DNA from: UBA7398 sp964597305
GTDB lineage: Bacteria > Actinomycetota > Actinomycetes > Nanopelagicales > Nanopelagicaceae
Length of the DNA stretch: 13,282 nt
Assembly: GCA_964597305.1 (NCBI GenBank)
Contig: CAZQWU010000036.1
Location: 1 to 13,282, forward strand
Direction: 5' to 3'
Positions 1 to 7,107 of this stretch are shown here, piece after piece. The notes beneath the pieces were generated by a model. That model was not told the DNA's origin. It did no database searches and worked only from the letters and a program-made list of their open reading frames with translations. A program made the position numbers and the translations under genes. Positions within the stretch are counted from its first letter, which is position 1. Each line of letters starts with the position of its first letter.

Positions 1-438
1 AAAGATAACCTTCGCGTAATCGGAATTGATGTCACTATTGAAATGGTGACACCAGATTCGAATATCAGCATTCCAATCAACCAAAAGCGCGATTGGGAAA
101 TGATGTGGTTTGGTAACAACGCCGCAACTCCAATCCTCCAGCTTTCAAACTGGTTTAAGTCCGGTGGTGTCTGGCAATTGAACGCCAACATTCCTGACGC
201 TCTCATCGCGGAAACTGGAAAACTCCTCTCTGATGCAGCAGCTTCTGAAAGCTCAGCTGTTATTAAAGAGAAGTTGGCTGCAGTTGAAAAGATTGCTTAT
301 GATCTTTCCATCTTCATTCCAATTGGAACTCGCTTCTATTTATCCGGAAGCAAATTGTCGAACAACCTTGTTGAAGCGCTCCTACCAGGACAGCTTCAAT
401 TCGTAGTCGCGACAAATCCACCACTTCCAGTAGATTAA
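1..438 (+). CDS. Dpp/Opp-type ABC transporter substrate-binding protein, C-terminal part (5' end outside window)
   Basis: The reading frame is open from base 1 to TAA at 436-438, giving the last 145 residues of a longer protein. An internal ATG at 43 is not the start, because coding continues upstream of it (KDNLRVIGIDVTIEMV). The fragment looks like the C-terminal lobe of a family-5 solute-binding protein (SBP_bac_5, DppA/OppA type). It has a strand of the form LRxIGIDVxI, a central WEMMWFG stretch, a conserved-looking block ending in AVEKIAYDLSIFIPIG, and a terminal strand after LLPGQLQF. Such proteins sit outside the membrane and hand peptides, or in some subfamilies sugars, opines or metal chelates, to the permease pair. 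Two Dpp-type permeases and two ATPases follow, which supports the call. The binding pocket is mostly upstream of the window, so the ligand cannot be judged. Confidence 0.85.
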   Translation, partial: KDNLRVIGIDVTIEMVTPDSNISIPINQKRDWEMMWFGNNAATPILQLSNWFKSGGVWQLNANIPDALIAETGKLLSDAAASESSAVIKEKLAAVEKIAYDLSIFIPIGTRFYLSGSKLSNNLVEALLPGQLQFVVATNPPLPVD

Positions 439-608
439 GAATTTATTTTTAATCTATGGCAACAAAAAATGAGGGACTATTTAACGCTCGGTGTCAATGC
501 ACTAGAGATTAGATAGTAAAGTGCGGTGCTAGCAGGTAGATATCCTCTACGTGCTAGCACCGTTACTTTGTAAAGATATAAGAACGGAGTAAAACAATTT
601 CTGGCAAT
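439..608 (+). other. Intergenic region between binding-protein and DppB-like genes
   Basis: This 170-base non-coding gap is the longest inside the first operon. It contains the strong hairpin at 524-562 and the Shine-Dalgarno GGAG at 586-589. No clear sigma-70 promoter was found, so the permease genes probably rely on read-through from the binding-protein transcript. Confidence 0.5.
524..562 (+). terminator. Strong intergenic hairpin between binding-protein and permease genes
   Basis: An 11-bp perfect inverted repeat (CGGTGCTAGCA at 524-534, TGCTAGCACCG at 552-562) encloses a G/G mismatch and a second 5-bp stem (GTAGA/TCTAC) around the loop TATCC. No long T-run follows (next bases TTACTTTG), so it is not a classic intrinsic terminator. 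In many ABC operons a hairpin after the binding-protein gene stabilises that transcript or partly ends transcription, so that the binding protein is made in excess; this is the likely role here. A protein-binding palindrome is the alternative. Confidence 0.6.
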
Positions 609-1544
609 GTGTTGCTGCGCCAATTAGGCGGAAGAGCGTTTCGGGCTTTAAACGTTTCGTTCTGGGTCATGGTGATTTCCTTCATGATGATCCGGCTTAC
701 TCCCGGTGACCCAGCGATTGCTCGATTAGGCGCTGGCGCTGATCCAGCGGCAATTGCCGAATTGCGAAAACAGCTCAAACTCGATGTGAATCCCCTTCAA
801 CAACTGATCGGGTATATCGTCGATCTTTTCCATGGAAATTTAGGTACCTCGCTTCAATTTGGCAGCGATGTCTTTGACACTATCAAGCGGACACTTCCGT
901 TAACGCTTACCTATATTTTCTTCTCTGCACTTTTTGCACTCCTGATTTCGATCCCCATTGGTGTTGTGTTGGGGTGGACCAACAAAGCGTCCTTTGTTTA
1001 CATTTATCGATCCGTTACATCAATCGTCATCGCGACACCAAACTTTTTCATCGCGATGGTCGGCATCCTTTTCTTTAGTATCCGTCGAAACTGGGCGCCT
1101 GTGTTTGGCTACGTTTCAACGTTTCCAGAGAACTTAAAGTATCTCTGGCTTCCCGTTGCAATTAATACTTTAATCATGGTGGCGATTATTTCGCGAGTTC
1201 TTCAAAGTTCGGTGGTAGAAACCAAGAATGAAGAATTTGTTGAGACGGGAATCATCCGTGGAGTTTCTCGTCCCCGTTTCTTCTGGTTTTACATTCTTAA
1301 ACCTTCGATGGCGCCAACAGTTGTCTTGATGTCATACATGATGGGAACGATGCTTGGCGCAACCGTAATCTTGGAAACTATTTTTTCACTTCCCGGAATT
1401 GGTCGTGAACTTGTTGGTGCTGTTCTGGCAAGCGATTATCCGATGGTGCAGGGAATTTTGCTCTTCTTTGGAATTATCACAGTGATTTTCAGTTTCATTG
1501 GTGATCTTTGCGCGTACCTTCTCGATCGGCGCGTGAAGTTATGA
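609..1544 (+). CDS. dppB: Dpp/Opp-type ABC transporter permease, DppB-like
   Basis: This is an inner-membrane permease of the binding-protein-dependent peptide/nickel family. The predicted product is 311 residues, close to the family norm of about 310-340. It has an N-terminal membrane helix (about 13-30) followed by the family signature TPGDPA (31-36), a GNLG motif (76-79), further helices, the cytoplasmic ATPase-coupling loop (about 208-236, FVETGIIRGVSRPRFFWFYI), DYPMVQG (277-282) and a C-terminal LLDRRVKL. The start is uncertain. GTG at 609 is followed directly by TTG and CTG, and the only good Shine-Dalgarno (GGAG, 586-589) lies 19 bases before the GTG but 7 bases before an in-frame ATT at 597. 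The stop overlaps the next gene's ATG. The partner is the DppC-like permease, forming the transmembrane channel. The product is certain at family level; substrate unknown. Confidence 0.92.
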   Translation: MLLRQLGGRAFRALNVSFWVMVISFMMIRLTPGDPAIARLGAGADPAAIAELRKQLKLDVNPLQQLIGYIVDLFHGNLGTSLQFGSDVFDTIKRTLPLTLTYIFFSALFALLISIPIGVVLGWTNKASFVYIYRSVTSIVIATPNFFIAMVGILFFSIRRNWAPVFGYVSTFPENLKYLWLPVAINTLIMVAIISRVLQSSVVETKNEEFVETGIIRGVSRPRFFWFYILKPSMAPTVVLMSYMMGTMLGATVILETIFSLPGIGRELVGAVLASDYPMVQGILLFFGIITVIFSFIGDLCAYLLDRRVKL

Positions 1545-2374
1545 TGAAGAAAATTAGAGATTACGCAGCACTTCCTGGCGGATTTGGCATCATTGTAGGA
1601 ATCGCTATGTTTATTGCGATTGCACTCGCTGGTGTTCTGTATCCACTCTTCGGACAATATAAATCCGATGCTTTTGTTGGCGATTCCTTTGAACGGCCCT
1701 CACTCGCCCATCCATTTGGCTTAGACCAGCTCGGTCGCGATGTCCTCTCCCGAACCCTGACTGCCGTTCCCTCCGATATTGGCGTCGCCTTTTTAGGAGT
1801 CATGATTCCGTTAACGATCGGAACCATCATCGGAATTCTTCTTGCGTTTGTTAAAAATCGCGCCTTTGTTTCTATCGTCAGTTCACTCATTGATGGAATT
1901 AACGCATTCCCACTTTTGATTATTGCGATTGCGATGTTAACTGTTATGGGTCCTGGTTTGATGAATGTTGTCATCATATTAACGATTATGAATTGGGCTC
2001 GATATGCCCGTATTGCTCGTACTCGCGCCGTTGTGGTGATGCAACAAAACTATATTGAAGCAGCCCGAGTGCTTGGCTATTCGAAAAAGAAAATTATTTT
2101 CCGTCATGTGACGCCGAACGTTTCCTCAGAGAGTTTGGCTTATGCGCTCTCCGATTTCATTCTTGTCATCATTGTTGTTTCAGGGCTTTCTTTCTTGGGC
2201 CTTGCCGCTCGACCACCTGCCGCAGAATGGGGCGCAATGATCGCCGATGGCCGTACCTATATTGGTGATGCATGGTGGCTGACAATCTTTCCTGGACTTG
2301 CGCTCTGCTGGTCAGCGATCTCACTCTCTTTAATTGTTGAAGGCTTATCGCGACGAGATCGAGGTAATGCATGA
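1541..2374 (+). CDS. dppC: Dpp/Opp-type ABC transporter permease, DppC-like
   Basis: This is the second membrane subunit of the transporter, 277 residues. ATG at 1541 overlaps the TGA of the preceding permease (1542-1544), and a second ATG follows at once, so translation is probably coupled. The frame is open a little further upstream, but the family N-terminus fits this start. The protein shows an N-terminal helix (about 14-36), the DppC/OppC hallmark HPFGLDQLGRDVLSR (57-71), several helices, the EAA loop YIEAARVLGYSKKKIIFRHV (171-190) that docks on the ATPase, and the C-terminal ARPPAAEWGAMI segment (223-234). The gene overlaps the downstream ATPase gene by ATGA. It forms a heterodimer with the DppB-like subunit. 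No unusual residues were noted. Confidence 0.93.
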   Translation: MMKKIRDYAALPGGFGIIVGIAMFIAIALAGVLYPLFGQYKSDAFVGDSFERPSLAHPFGLDQLGRDVLSRTLTAVPSDIGVAFLGVMIPLTIGTIIGILLAFVKNRAFVSIVSSLIDGINAFPLLIIAIAMLTVMGPGLMNVVIILTIMNWARYARIARTRAVVVMQQNYIEAARVLGYSKKKIIFRHVTPNVSSESLAYALSDFILVIIVVSGLSFLGLAARPPAAEWGAMIADGRTYIGDAWWLTIFPGLALCWSAISLSLIVEGLSRRDRGNA

Positions 2375-3348
2375 GACCGCTCGTTGAAATTAAAGATTTA
2401 CGAATTGATGTCAAAGTAACGCGCACGCGCCGTTTACAAATAGTGAACTCTGCTTCTTTCGAAATCCAACCAGGAAAACTTGTTGGCTTAATTGGTGAAT
2501 CAGGTTCAGGCAAGACCATGCTCTGTCGATCACTTGTTGGAACGCTGGGACGCCGAGGCGCATATATTGCTGGTGGATCGATTACTTTTGATGGAATTGA
2601 TTTAGTCAGCGCTTCGCGAAAAGAGTGGGCAGAGATTCGTGGCAAGCGAATTGGGTACATCCCACAATCAGCCCTTGCTGGACCAAACCCGGTAATGACC
2701 ATTGGCGCTCAACTTGGTGAAGCAATCGCCCAAGGTAAAACCTTGAGTAAGAGCGAGATCCGCGATCGCGCCCTTGAATTGCTCAATATCGTGCAGATTC
2801 GTCGCCCCGAAGTGGTGCTCAAGCAATATCCCAACGAGTTATCAGGTGGCATGAAACAACGCGTGATGATTGCCTGCGCTATCGCGCAAAACCCACAATT
2901 GGTTGTCGCTGATGAACCCACCACTGGTCTTGATGTCACCGTGCAAGCTGAAATTATGGATCTCCTCAAACGAATTCGCGATGAATTTAATACCTCTATC
3001 GTTCTTATCTCTCACGATCTTCAATTAATTAATGCAGTCTGCGATGAAATTGTTGTCATGCATGCTGGCGCCACGGTCGAGAAATTGCCTTCGAGCGAGA
3101 TCACCGATTCGCGACACCCCTATACCCGTGCGCTCTATGAATCCCGAATTGATTTAGTCGAACCGCGTGGAAAATTACGCACAATCAAAGGTCAACCGCC
3201 GGCAGTTGGAGCATGGCCAACTGGTTGTCGCTTTGCCCTTCGCTGTGATTTTGTTAAACCTGAGTGCACCAGCGCTGCAGAGGTACCACTTCTTACTCTC
3301 TCTCCTACCCGACAAACTGCGTGTATTCGACATAAGGAGATTTACTAA
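2371..3348 (+). CDS. dppD: Dpp/Opp-type ABC transporter ATPase, DppD-like
   Basis: This cytoplasmic ATP-binding subunit (325 residues, normal for DppD/OppD) drives import by ATP hydrolysis. Walker A GESGSGKT is at 42-49, the Q-loop region IPQS at 97-100, the signature LSGG at 157-160, Walker B VVADEP at 178-183, and the switch histidine in SHD at 214-216. The extra C-terminal domain typical of oligopeptide/dipeptide ATPases contains four cysteines (C286-x5-C292-x6-C299-x18-C318). In DppD/OppD relatives this pattern ligates a 4Fe-4S cluster, so this copy probably does too; that is inference from the family. ATG overlaps the stop of the permease gene by 4 bases, and an AAGGAG (3334-3339) inside its 3' end serves the next gene. 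It pairs with the DppF-like ATPase. Confidence 0.94.
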   Translation: MRPLVEIKDLRIDVKVTRTRRLQIVNSASFEIQPGKLVGLIGESGSGKTMLCRSLVGTLGRRGAYIAGGSITFDGIDLVSASRKEWAEIRGKRIGYIPQSALAGPNPVMTIGAQLGEAIAQGKTLSKSEIRDRALELLNIVQIRRPEVVLKQYPNELSGGMKQRVMIACAIAQNPQLVVADEPTTGLDVTVQAEIMDLLKRIRDEFNTSIVLISHDLQLINAVCDEIVVMHAGATVEKLPSSEITDSRHPYTRALYESRIDLVEPRGKLRTIKGQPPAVGAWPTGCRFALRCDFVKPECTSAAEVPLLTLSPTRQTACIRHKEIY

Positions 3349-4116
3349 ATGAATCTTCTGGAGGCAAAGAACGTATCAGTGGTATTTAATTCCTATGGAA
3401 ATGAAATTCGCGCAGTTCACGATGTGAACTTCATCTTGCCGCAAGGAAAAGTTGTAGGAATTGTTGGTGAATCCGGAAGTGGTAAATCAACATTTGCTCG
3501 GGTATTAACAGGTTTACAACTTCCTACCTCCGGTGAAGTTTTCTACCTTGGGAAGAATATTCAAGAAGGCAACGAAACCTACAAGGGTGAGCTGCGCAAA
3601 GCAGTTCAGATGGTTTTCCAAGATCCTTATTCGAGCCTTAATCCTCGCCAACGCATTCTAAATACAGTCACCGAAGCAGTTGCGCATCATCAAACCGCCA
3701 ATAAAGACGAGGCGCGTGCAATCGCTAAAAAACTGCTTGCCCGAATGGGTATTACCGATATCGATTCGCATAAATATCCGAGCGCCCTCTCGGGCGGACA
3801 ACGCCAACGCGCATCAGTTGCGCGAGCGCTCGCTGCTCAACCAAAGATTCTGGTTGCTGATGAACCTACCTCAGCAATTGATCAAAGTGCGCAATCGCAA
3901 CTTCTTGAGCTCTTTAGTGAGTTAATCAGTGAAGGGCTTTCAGTCGTGCTTGTGTCGCATGATCTAGGGGTCATTCGATATTTAACAGATGAAACCTATG
4001 TCATGGAAAGTGGCGTCTTTGTTGAATCGGGAAAAACTCAACAAATATTTAACCAACCCAAGAATGCCTACACTCAGAAACTGATCGCTTCGATACCTGG
4101 TTCACACTTAAAGTAG
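3349..4116 (+). CDS. dppF: Dpp/Opp-type ABC transporter ATPase, DppF-like (short form)
   Basis: This second ATPase subunit has 255 residues. ATG directly abuts the TAA of the preceding gene and is preceded by AAGGAG with 9-base spacing. Walker A GESGSGKST is at 40-48, the Q-loop in VFQDPYSSLNP (89-99) is the usual OppF/DppF form, the signature LSGGQ is at 147-151, Walker B VADEPTS at 169-175, and SHD at 203-205. The D-loop reads SAID where SALD is usual, a conservative change. Unlike E. coli DppF (about 330 residues) it ends soon after the ATPase core (YTQKLIASIPG) and lacks the Cys-rich C-terminal extension, so only the DppD-like partner could carry an iron-sulfur cluster. It probably forms the nucleotide-binding heterodimer with that partner. 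The next gene starts 5 bases after its stop. Confidence 0.93.
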   Translation: MNLLEAKNVSVVFNSYGNEIRAVHDVNFILPQGKVVGIVGESGSGKSTFARVLTGLQLPTSGEVFYLGKNIQEGNETYKGELRKAVQMVFQDPYSSLNPRQRILNTVTEAVAHHQTANKDEARAIAKKLLARMGITDIDSHKYPSALSGGQRQRASVARALAAQPKILVADEPTSAIDQSAQSQLLELFSELISEGLSVVLVSHDLGVIRYLTDETYVMESGVFVESGKTQQIFNQPKNAYTQKLIASIPGSHLK

Positions 4117-4121
4117 TTTTG

Positions 4122-5255
4122 ATGAGTACTTTGCGAATTCATCTCGCATTCGACAAATTTCGTGGTTCGCTGAGTCAATATCAACTTAATTCAACGGTAG
4201 CAGCGCTCTTGCCCGCCACAGCACAGGTGCATCACTACATCATGGCTGATGGTGGCGAAGGGTCACTTGATGCGCTCTTTGAGCTTGGCTGGGAACCCAT
4301 CGCCATTCATGCGGCAGACACGTTAGGAAGCGGTAAAAACACCACGGTTGCCCATTTACCTGGAACGAATCGTTATGCCATCGAGTTAGCAGAAATTTGT
4401 GGCGTGAAGTGGTTACGCGATAGCCGTAACCCTCGCCACTCAACCACCCTTGGTATCGGACAAGCAGTAGAGGAAGTACGTAAATTCGGAGCAGAAGAGA
4501 TTCTGCTTTTCTCTGGTGGCAGTGCAAGTAACGATGGTGGCATTGGCGTGATGCAAGGGCTCGGGATTCGCATCGTTGATAAAAAAAATCGATTAGTGGA
4601 GTTTGGTTTGAGTGGACTTTCGCGCGCCGCTCTCATTGATCGCGACGACGTTGATCGCGTGCGTGAACTGTATTCACACATTAAATTCATCATGGTCCAT
4701 GACACTCATGCCTCACTAATTGGCCATGCTAACTGCATCAATCTTTTTGGTGAACAAAAAGGCCTAGGAAAATTAAGCCGGTACTTCGCTCAACGCGCGA
4801 TGAAACGGTGGGCGCGATTACTTCAATCGCTCTCGCCTCACTTCGATCCATACGCCAGTGGTACTGGCGCCGCTGGTGGCGTTACTGCACCATATGCCGC
4901 GCTTTTTAACGCCACATTTGTCAATGGATTTGATTTCTTTAGCCGCGAAACCGGGCTGGCTACATCGCTTCATCGCGATGATCTGCTTTTCACTGGTGAA
5001 GGACGGTTTGATAAAACCTCGCGCGAAAAAAAGATTGTGATGCCTGCTGTTGAATTAGCAGAAAAAGCAGGTGCACAGTCAATAGTGCTGGTCGGATCGC
5101 TCGCTCGAGATCAACGAGAATTTCTCATGAGCCATCGAGGCATTAAAAAAGTATTTGTCGTAGAAGATCATGCCGCATCGCACGAAGAGTCACTGCGCGA
5201 TGCATCATCTATTATTACTCGATCACTTTCACTTGAATGGGAAGGATTGCGATGA
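4122..5255 (+). CDS. glxK: Glycerate 2-kinase family protein (GlxK/GarK type)
   Basis: This is a predicted cytoplasmic kinase that makes 2-phosphoglycerate from D-glycerate and ATP. ATG at 4122 was chosen (377 residues, family about 370-385); a TTG just before it is possible but less likely. Family motifs in order are AFDKFRGSL (9-17), MADGGEGS (41-48), RNPRHSTTLGIGQ (102-114), SGGSASNDGG (131-140), LFGEQKG (208-214), GTGAAGG (247-253) and TGEGRFDKTS (291-300). One motif departs from the family: the usual DVTNPL-type segment reads DTHASL (194-199), losing the Asn and Pro while keeping the Asp. The substrate may therefore differ, although the fold seems intact. The gene follows the transporter ATPase by 5 bases and overlaps the dehydrogenase gene by ATGA, so the two enzymes are probably made together and act in sequence. 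No convincing Shine-Dalgarno is visible, which suggests coupling to the upstream gene. Confidence 0.87.
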   Translation: MSTLRIHLAFDKFRGSLSQYQLNSTVAALLPATAQVHHYIMADGGEGSLDALFELGWEPIAIHAADTLGSGKNTTVAHLPGTNRYAIELAEICGVKWLRDSRNPRHSTTLGIGQAVEEVRKFGAEEILLFSGGSASNDGGIGVMQGLGIRIVDKKNRLVEFGLSGLSRAALIDRDDVDRVRELYSHIKFIMVHDTHASLIGHANCINLFGEQKGLGKLSRYFAQRAMKRWARLLQSLSPHFDPYASGTGAAGGVTAPYAALFNATFVNGFDFFSRETGLATSLHRDDLLFTGEGRFDKTSREKKIVMPAVELAEKAGAQSIVLVGSLARDQREFLMSHRGIKKVFVVEDHAASHEESLRDASSIITRSLSLEWEGLR

Positions 5256-6151
5256 AGGTCTGGTGCCAATGGTCAGATATCGCCATTCCACAAGGGTGGA
5301 AATTAATCTCAACTCCGCTTGAAGATTTAACTGATACAGATTTAGCAGACATTGACGTATATATCCCGCCCTATATGAGTGGAAGTAAAGGCGCTCACTA
5401 CATCACCCGCATGCCCCGCCTCAGCGTTGTTCAACTTCTCATGGCTGGATTTGATGATGCGTTGCCCATGATGCGTGATGGAGTAACGCTCTGCAATGCG
5501 CGCGGGGTCCATGATTATTCGACAGCGGAACTTGCTATCGCATTTATGCTCGCACACTTTCGACACTTCTCGGAAAGCAGCGAGAATCAACGTGCACAAA
5601 CCTGGAACCATCAACGCACCGGATCTCTTGCCGAAAAACGCATTGGCATTGTTGGCGCTGGATCGATCGCGACAACTCTTAAAACTTTGCTCGCTCCTTT
5701 TCCGGTTGAGATTGAACTTTTTGGACGCACGCAACGAGATGAGGTTTATGCAATCTCTTCATTAATGCAACGACTTCCTGCGCTTGATGTTGTGGTGCTC
5801 TTGGTGCCACTTACCGAGCAGACTCGTGGCTTAATCGGCGCCGACGAACTGTCAGCGATGAAGACTGGATCGCTCTTAATTAATGTGGCACGTGGTCCTG
5901 TTGTTGATTCTGCTGCCCTTATTGCGGAGTTAAAGAAGAATCGAATATGTGCTGCGCTCGATGTCACTGACCCAGAACCACTTCCCCCTGATAGCCCCTT
6001 ATGGTCAATGAAAAACTGTCAGATTACGCCTCACATTGGTGGCGATTCCACATCATTTGAACCACGTGGCCGAAAACTTATTGAAGAGCAATTGCAGCGA
6101 ATCGCCGAAGGTCAACCGTTACTTAATATCATCGATTGGAGTTCGCGATGA
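5252..6151 (+). CDS. D-isomer-specific 2-hydroxyacid dehydrogenase (possible hydroxypyruvate/glyoxylate reductase)
   Basis: This NAD(P)-dependent enzyme of 299 residues interconverts 2-oxoacids and D-2-hydroxyacids. The start is ATG 5252, overlapping the kinase stop, with AAGG 6-7 bases upstream. The Rossmann dinucleotide motif is GAGSIA (135-140), where the family more often has GxGxxG. All three expected catalytic residues are visible: Arg214 in NVARGPVVD (211-219), Glu242 in DPEPLP (240-245) and His261 in TPHIGG (259-264). FGRT (157-160) follows the second Rossmann strand; with Arg after Gly and no Asp there, NADPH may be preferred, but this is weak. Lying directly behind a glycerate kinase, the likely reaction is hydroxypyruvate (or glyoxylate) reduction, with D-glycerate passed to the kinase. 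Other 2-hydroxyacids, including phosphonate or lactate analogues, cannot be excluded. It overlaps the next gene by ATGA. Confidence 0.88.
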   Translation: MKVWCQWSDIAIPQGWKLISTPLEDLTDTDLADIDVYIPPYMSGSKGAHYITRMPRLSVVQLLMAGFDDALPMMRDGVTLCNARGVHDYSTAELAIAFMLAHFRHFSESSENQRAQTWNHQRTGSLAEKRIGIVGAGSIATTLKTLLAPFPVEIELFGRTQRDEVYAISSLMQRLPALDVVVLLVPLTEQTRGLIGADELSAMKTGSLLINVARGPVVDSAALIAELKKNRICAALDVTDPEPLPPDSPLWSMKNCQITPHIGGDSTSFEPRGRKLIEEQLQRIAEGQPLLNIIDWSSR

Positions 6152-6435
6152 CATTTTCCATTCTCGCTATCTTTACTGCAAAGCTCGAAGCGCGTGAAGA
6201 ATTCAAACGCGCCTTGTTAAAAAATGCCGAGAGTTCGAGGAAAGAACCCGGATGTATTGACTACATCGTTCATGAGGACGCTAGTGACCCCACAACGCTA
6301 TTTCTTTATGAGAAATACCGCACCCGTGAGGATTATGAATATCATCGAACCACAGATCACCTCAAAGAATTTCGCGACGTTATGCAACCGTTACTCTCTC
6401 ACGAGCCGATCATCTATCGTGGGGTTGAAATTTAA
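6148..6435 (+). CDS. Small ABM-fold (YgiN-like) putative quinol monooxygenase
   Basis: A 95-residue protein of the antibiotic-biosynthesis-monooxygenase (ABM) superfamily, a dimeric ferredoxin-like fold. ATG 6148 overlaps the dehydrogenase stop; a TTG at 6136 is in frame but less likely. The family pattern is clear: a first strand ILAIFTAK, a helix of the EFKRALLKNAESSRKEPGC type (18-36), the EPGC-DY strand (33-39), then LFLYEKYRTREDYEYH (51-66) and HLKEFRD (71-77). Such proteins oxidise quinols, degrade haem or catalyse small rearrangements without an obvious cofactor. Some sit in sugar and hydroxyacid operons with no known reaction. Candidate polar residues are His42, Glu55, His66 and His71. 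Context ties it to the glycerate module, but its reaction cannot be read from the sequence. Confidence 0.82.
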   Translation: MTFSILAIFTAKLEAREEFKRALLKNAESSRKEPGCIDYIVHEDASDPTTLFLYEKYRTREDYEYHRTTDHLKEFRDVMQPLLSHEPIIYRGVEI

Positions 6436-6450
6436 GTTAGGCTGGCGCAT

Positions 6451-7107
6451 ATGCACACGCTCAAAGCCGACTCACTCAAATCAAAAATCGGCCGAGAGAA
6501 GGCAATCTTTAAAATTGTTGAAGCGTTGCGATCTGATGAAATTGTTATCGCACCCATAGATCAAGGGTATGCCTACATTGCTGATCCCAATTCAGAATTA
6601 GCGATGACCATCATTAAAGAACTTAAAGGAATGTCTGCATCACATTTTTTTGCACTCTTAATTAATAATGTTGAACAAATAAAAGATTACTGCGGTTCCA
6701 TCTCTTCTGAACAACGATTGCTTGCCAAAGAATTTTGGCCAGGTCCATTAATGCTCGAGTGTGATGTACTTCCCGGATTACGAGGTTCATTTGGTTCAGA
6801 TGGAACTCCGGAATCTCTCTTCTTTAAACAAGCAGCAAATGAAACGCTCAAAGGTGTCTGTGAAATGTCAGGTCCAGTGGTGTTTTCACCGATCGTCGAT
6901 AAGGCAAAGAATTCGATTACTGAGCTACGAAAAGTTTCTAGCGAGGCCAAGAAGATTGTGAAATATGCGATTGAGTCAAAGAGCCGTTGGTCGAAGAAGG
7001 TGACAACGGTGGTCTCATTTCACCAATCATCTGTAGAAATCACCCGTAGGGGTGATATTTCCGAGCAGCAGGTGAGGAAAATCGTCCCGAAAGTCATTGC
7101 CTCTTAA
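6451..7107 (+). CDS. Divergent YrdC/Sua5-domain-like protein
   Basis: A 218-residue protein resembling the YrdC/Sua5/YciO family, whose true members make threonylcarbamoyl-AMP for the tRNA t6A modification. Recognisable parts are an N-terminal block about 20-44 (AIFKIVEALRSDEIVIAPID), the WPGPLMLE segment (96-103), the position of the SAN motif (GPVVFSPI, 141-148) and a tail TTVVSF...VEITRRGDIS (185-204), which is where Sua5 proteins end in a VxxxRxG strand. However, the PTDTxYGL signature is PIDQGYAYIA, the KxR motif is not clear, and SAN has become SPI, so the residues that bind threonine/ATP are largely altered. It may be a non-catalytic or repurposed paralogue. It starts 15 bases after the monooxygenase gene, so it probably belongs to the same transcript. 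Its stop interlocks with the convergent gene. Confidence 0.66.
   Translation: MHTLKADSLKSKIGREKAIFKIVEALRSDEIVIAPIDQGYAYIADPNSELAMTIIKELKGMSASHFFALLINNVEQIKDYCGSISSEQRLLAKEFWPGPLMLECDVLPGLRGSFGSDGTPESLFFKQAANETLKGVCEMSGPVVFSPIVDKAKNSITELRKVSSEAKKIVKYAIESKSRWSKKVTTVVSFHQSSVEITRRGDISEQQVRKIVPKVIAS

Noticed and set aside
456..512. An 18-codon open frame starting ATG GCA ACA in the gap after the binding-protein gene
   Set aside because: It is very short, has no Shine-Dalgarno and its sequence has no recognisable feature.
1561..2702. Long antisense open frames opposite the DppC-like and DppD-like genes
   Set aside because: The plus-strand genes carry full family motifs there; the antisense products show no recognisable domain and reflect codon bias.
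7039..7056. A 7-bp hairpin (ATCACCC, loop GTAG, GGGTGAT) near the end of the YrdC-like gene, as a terminator
   Set aside because: It lies inside coding sequence encoding the expected family tail and lacks a T-run on either strand; at most a weak minus-strand terminator.
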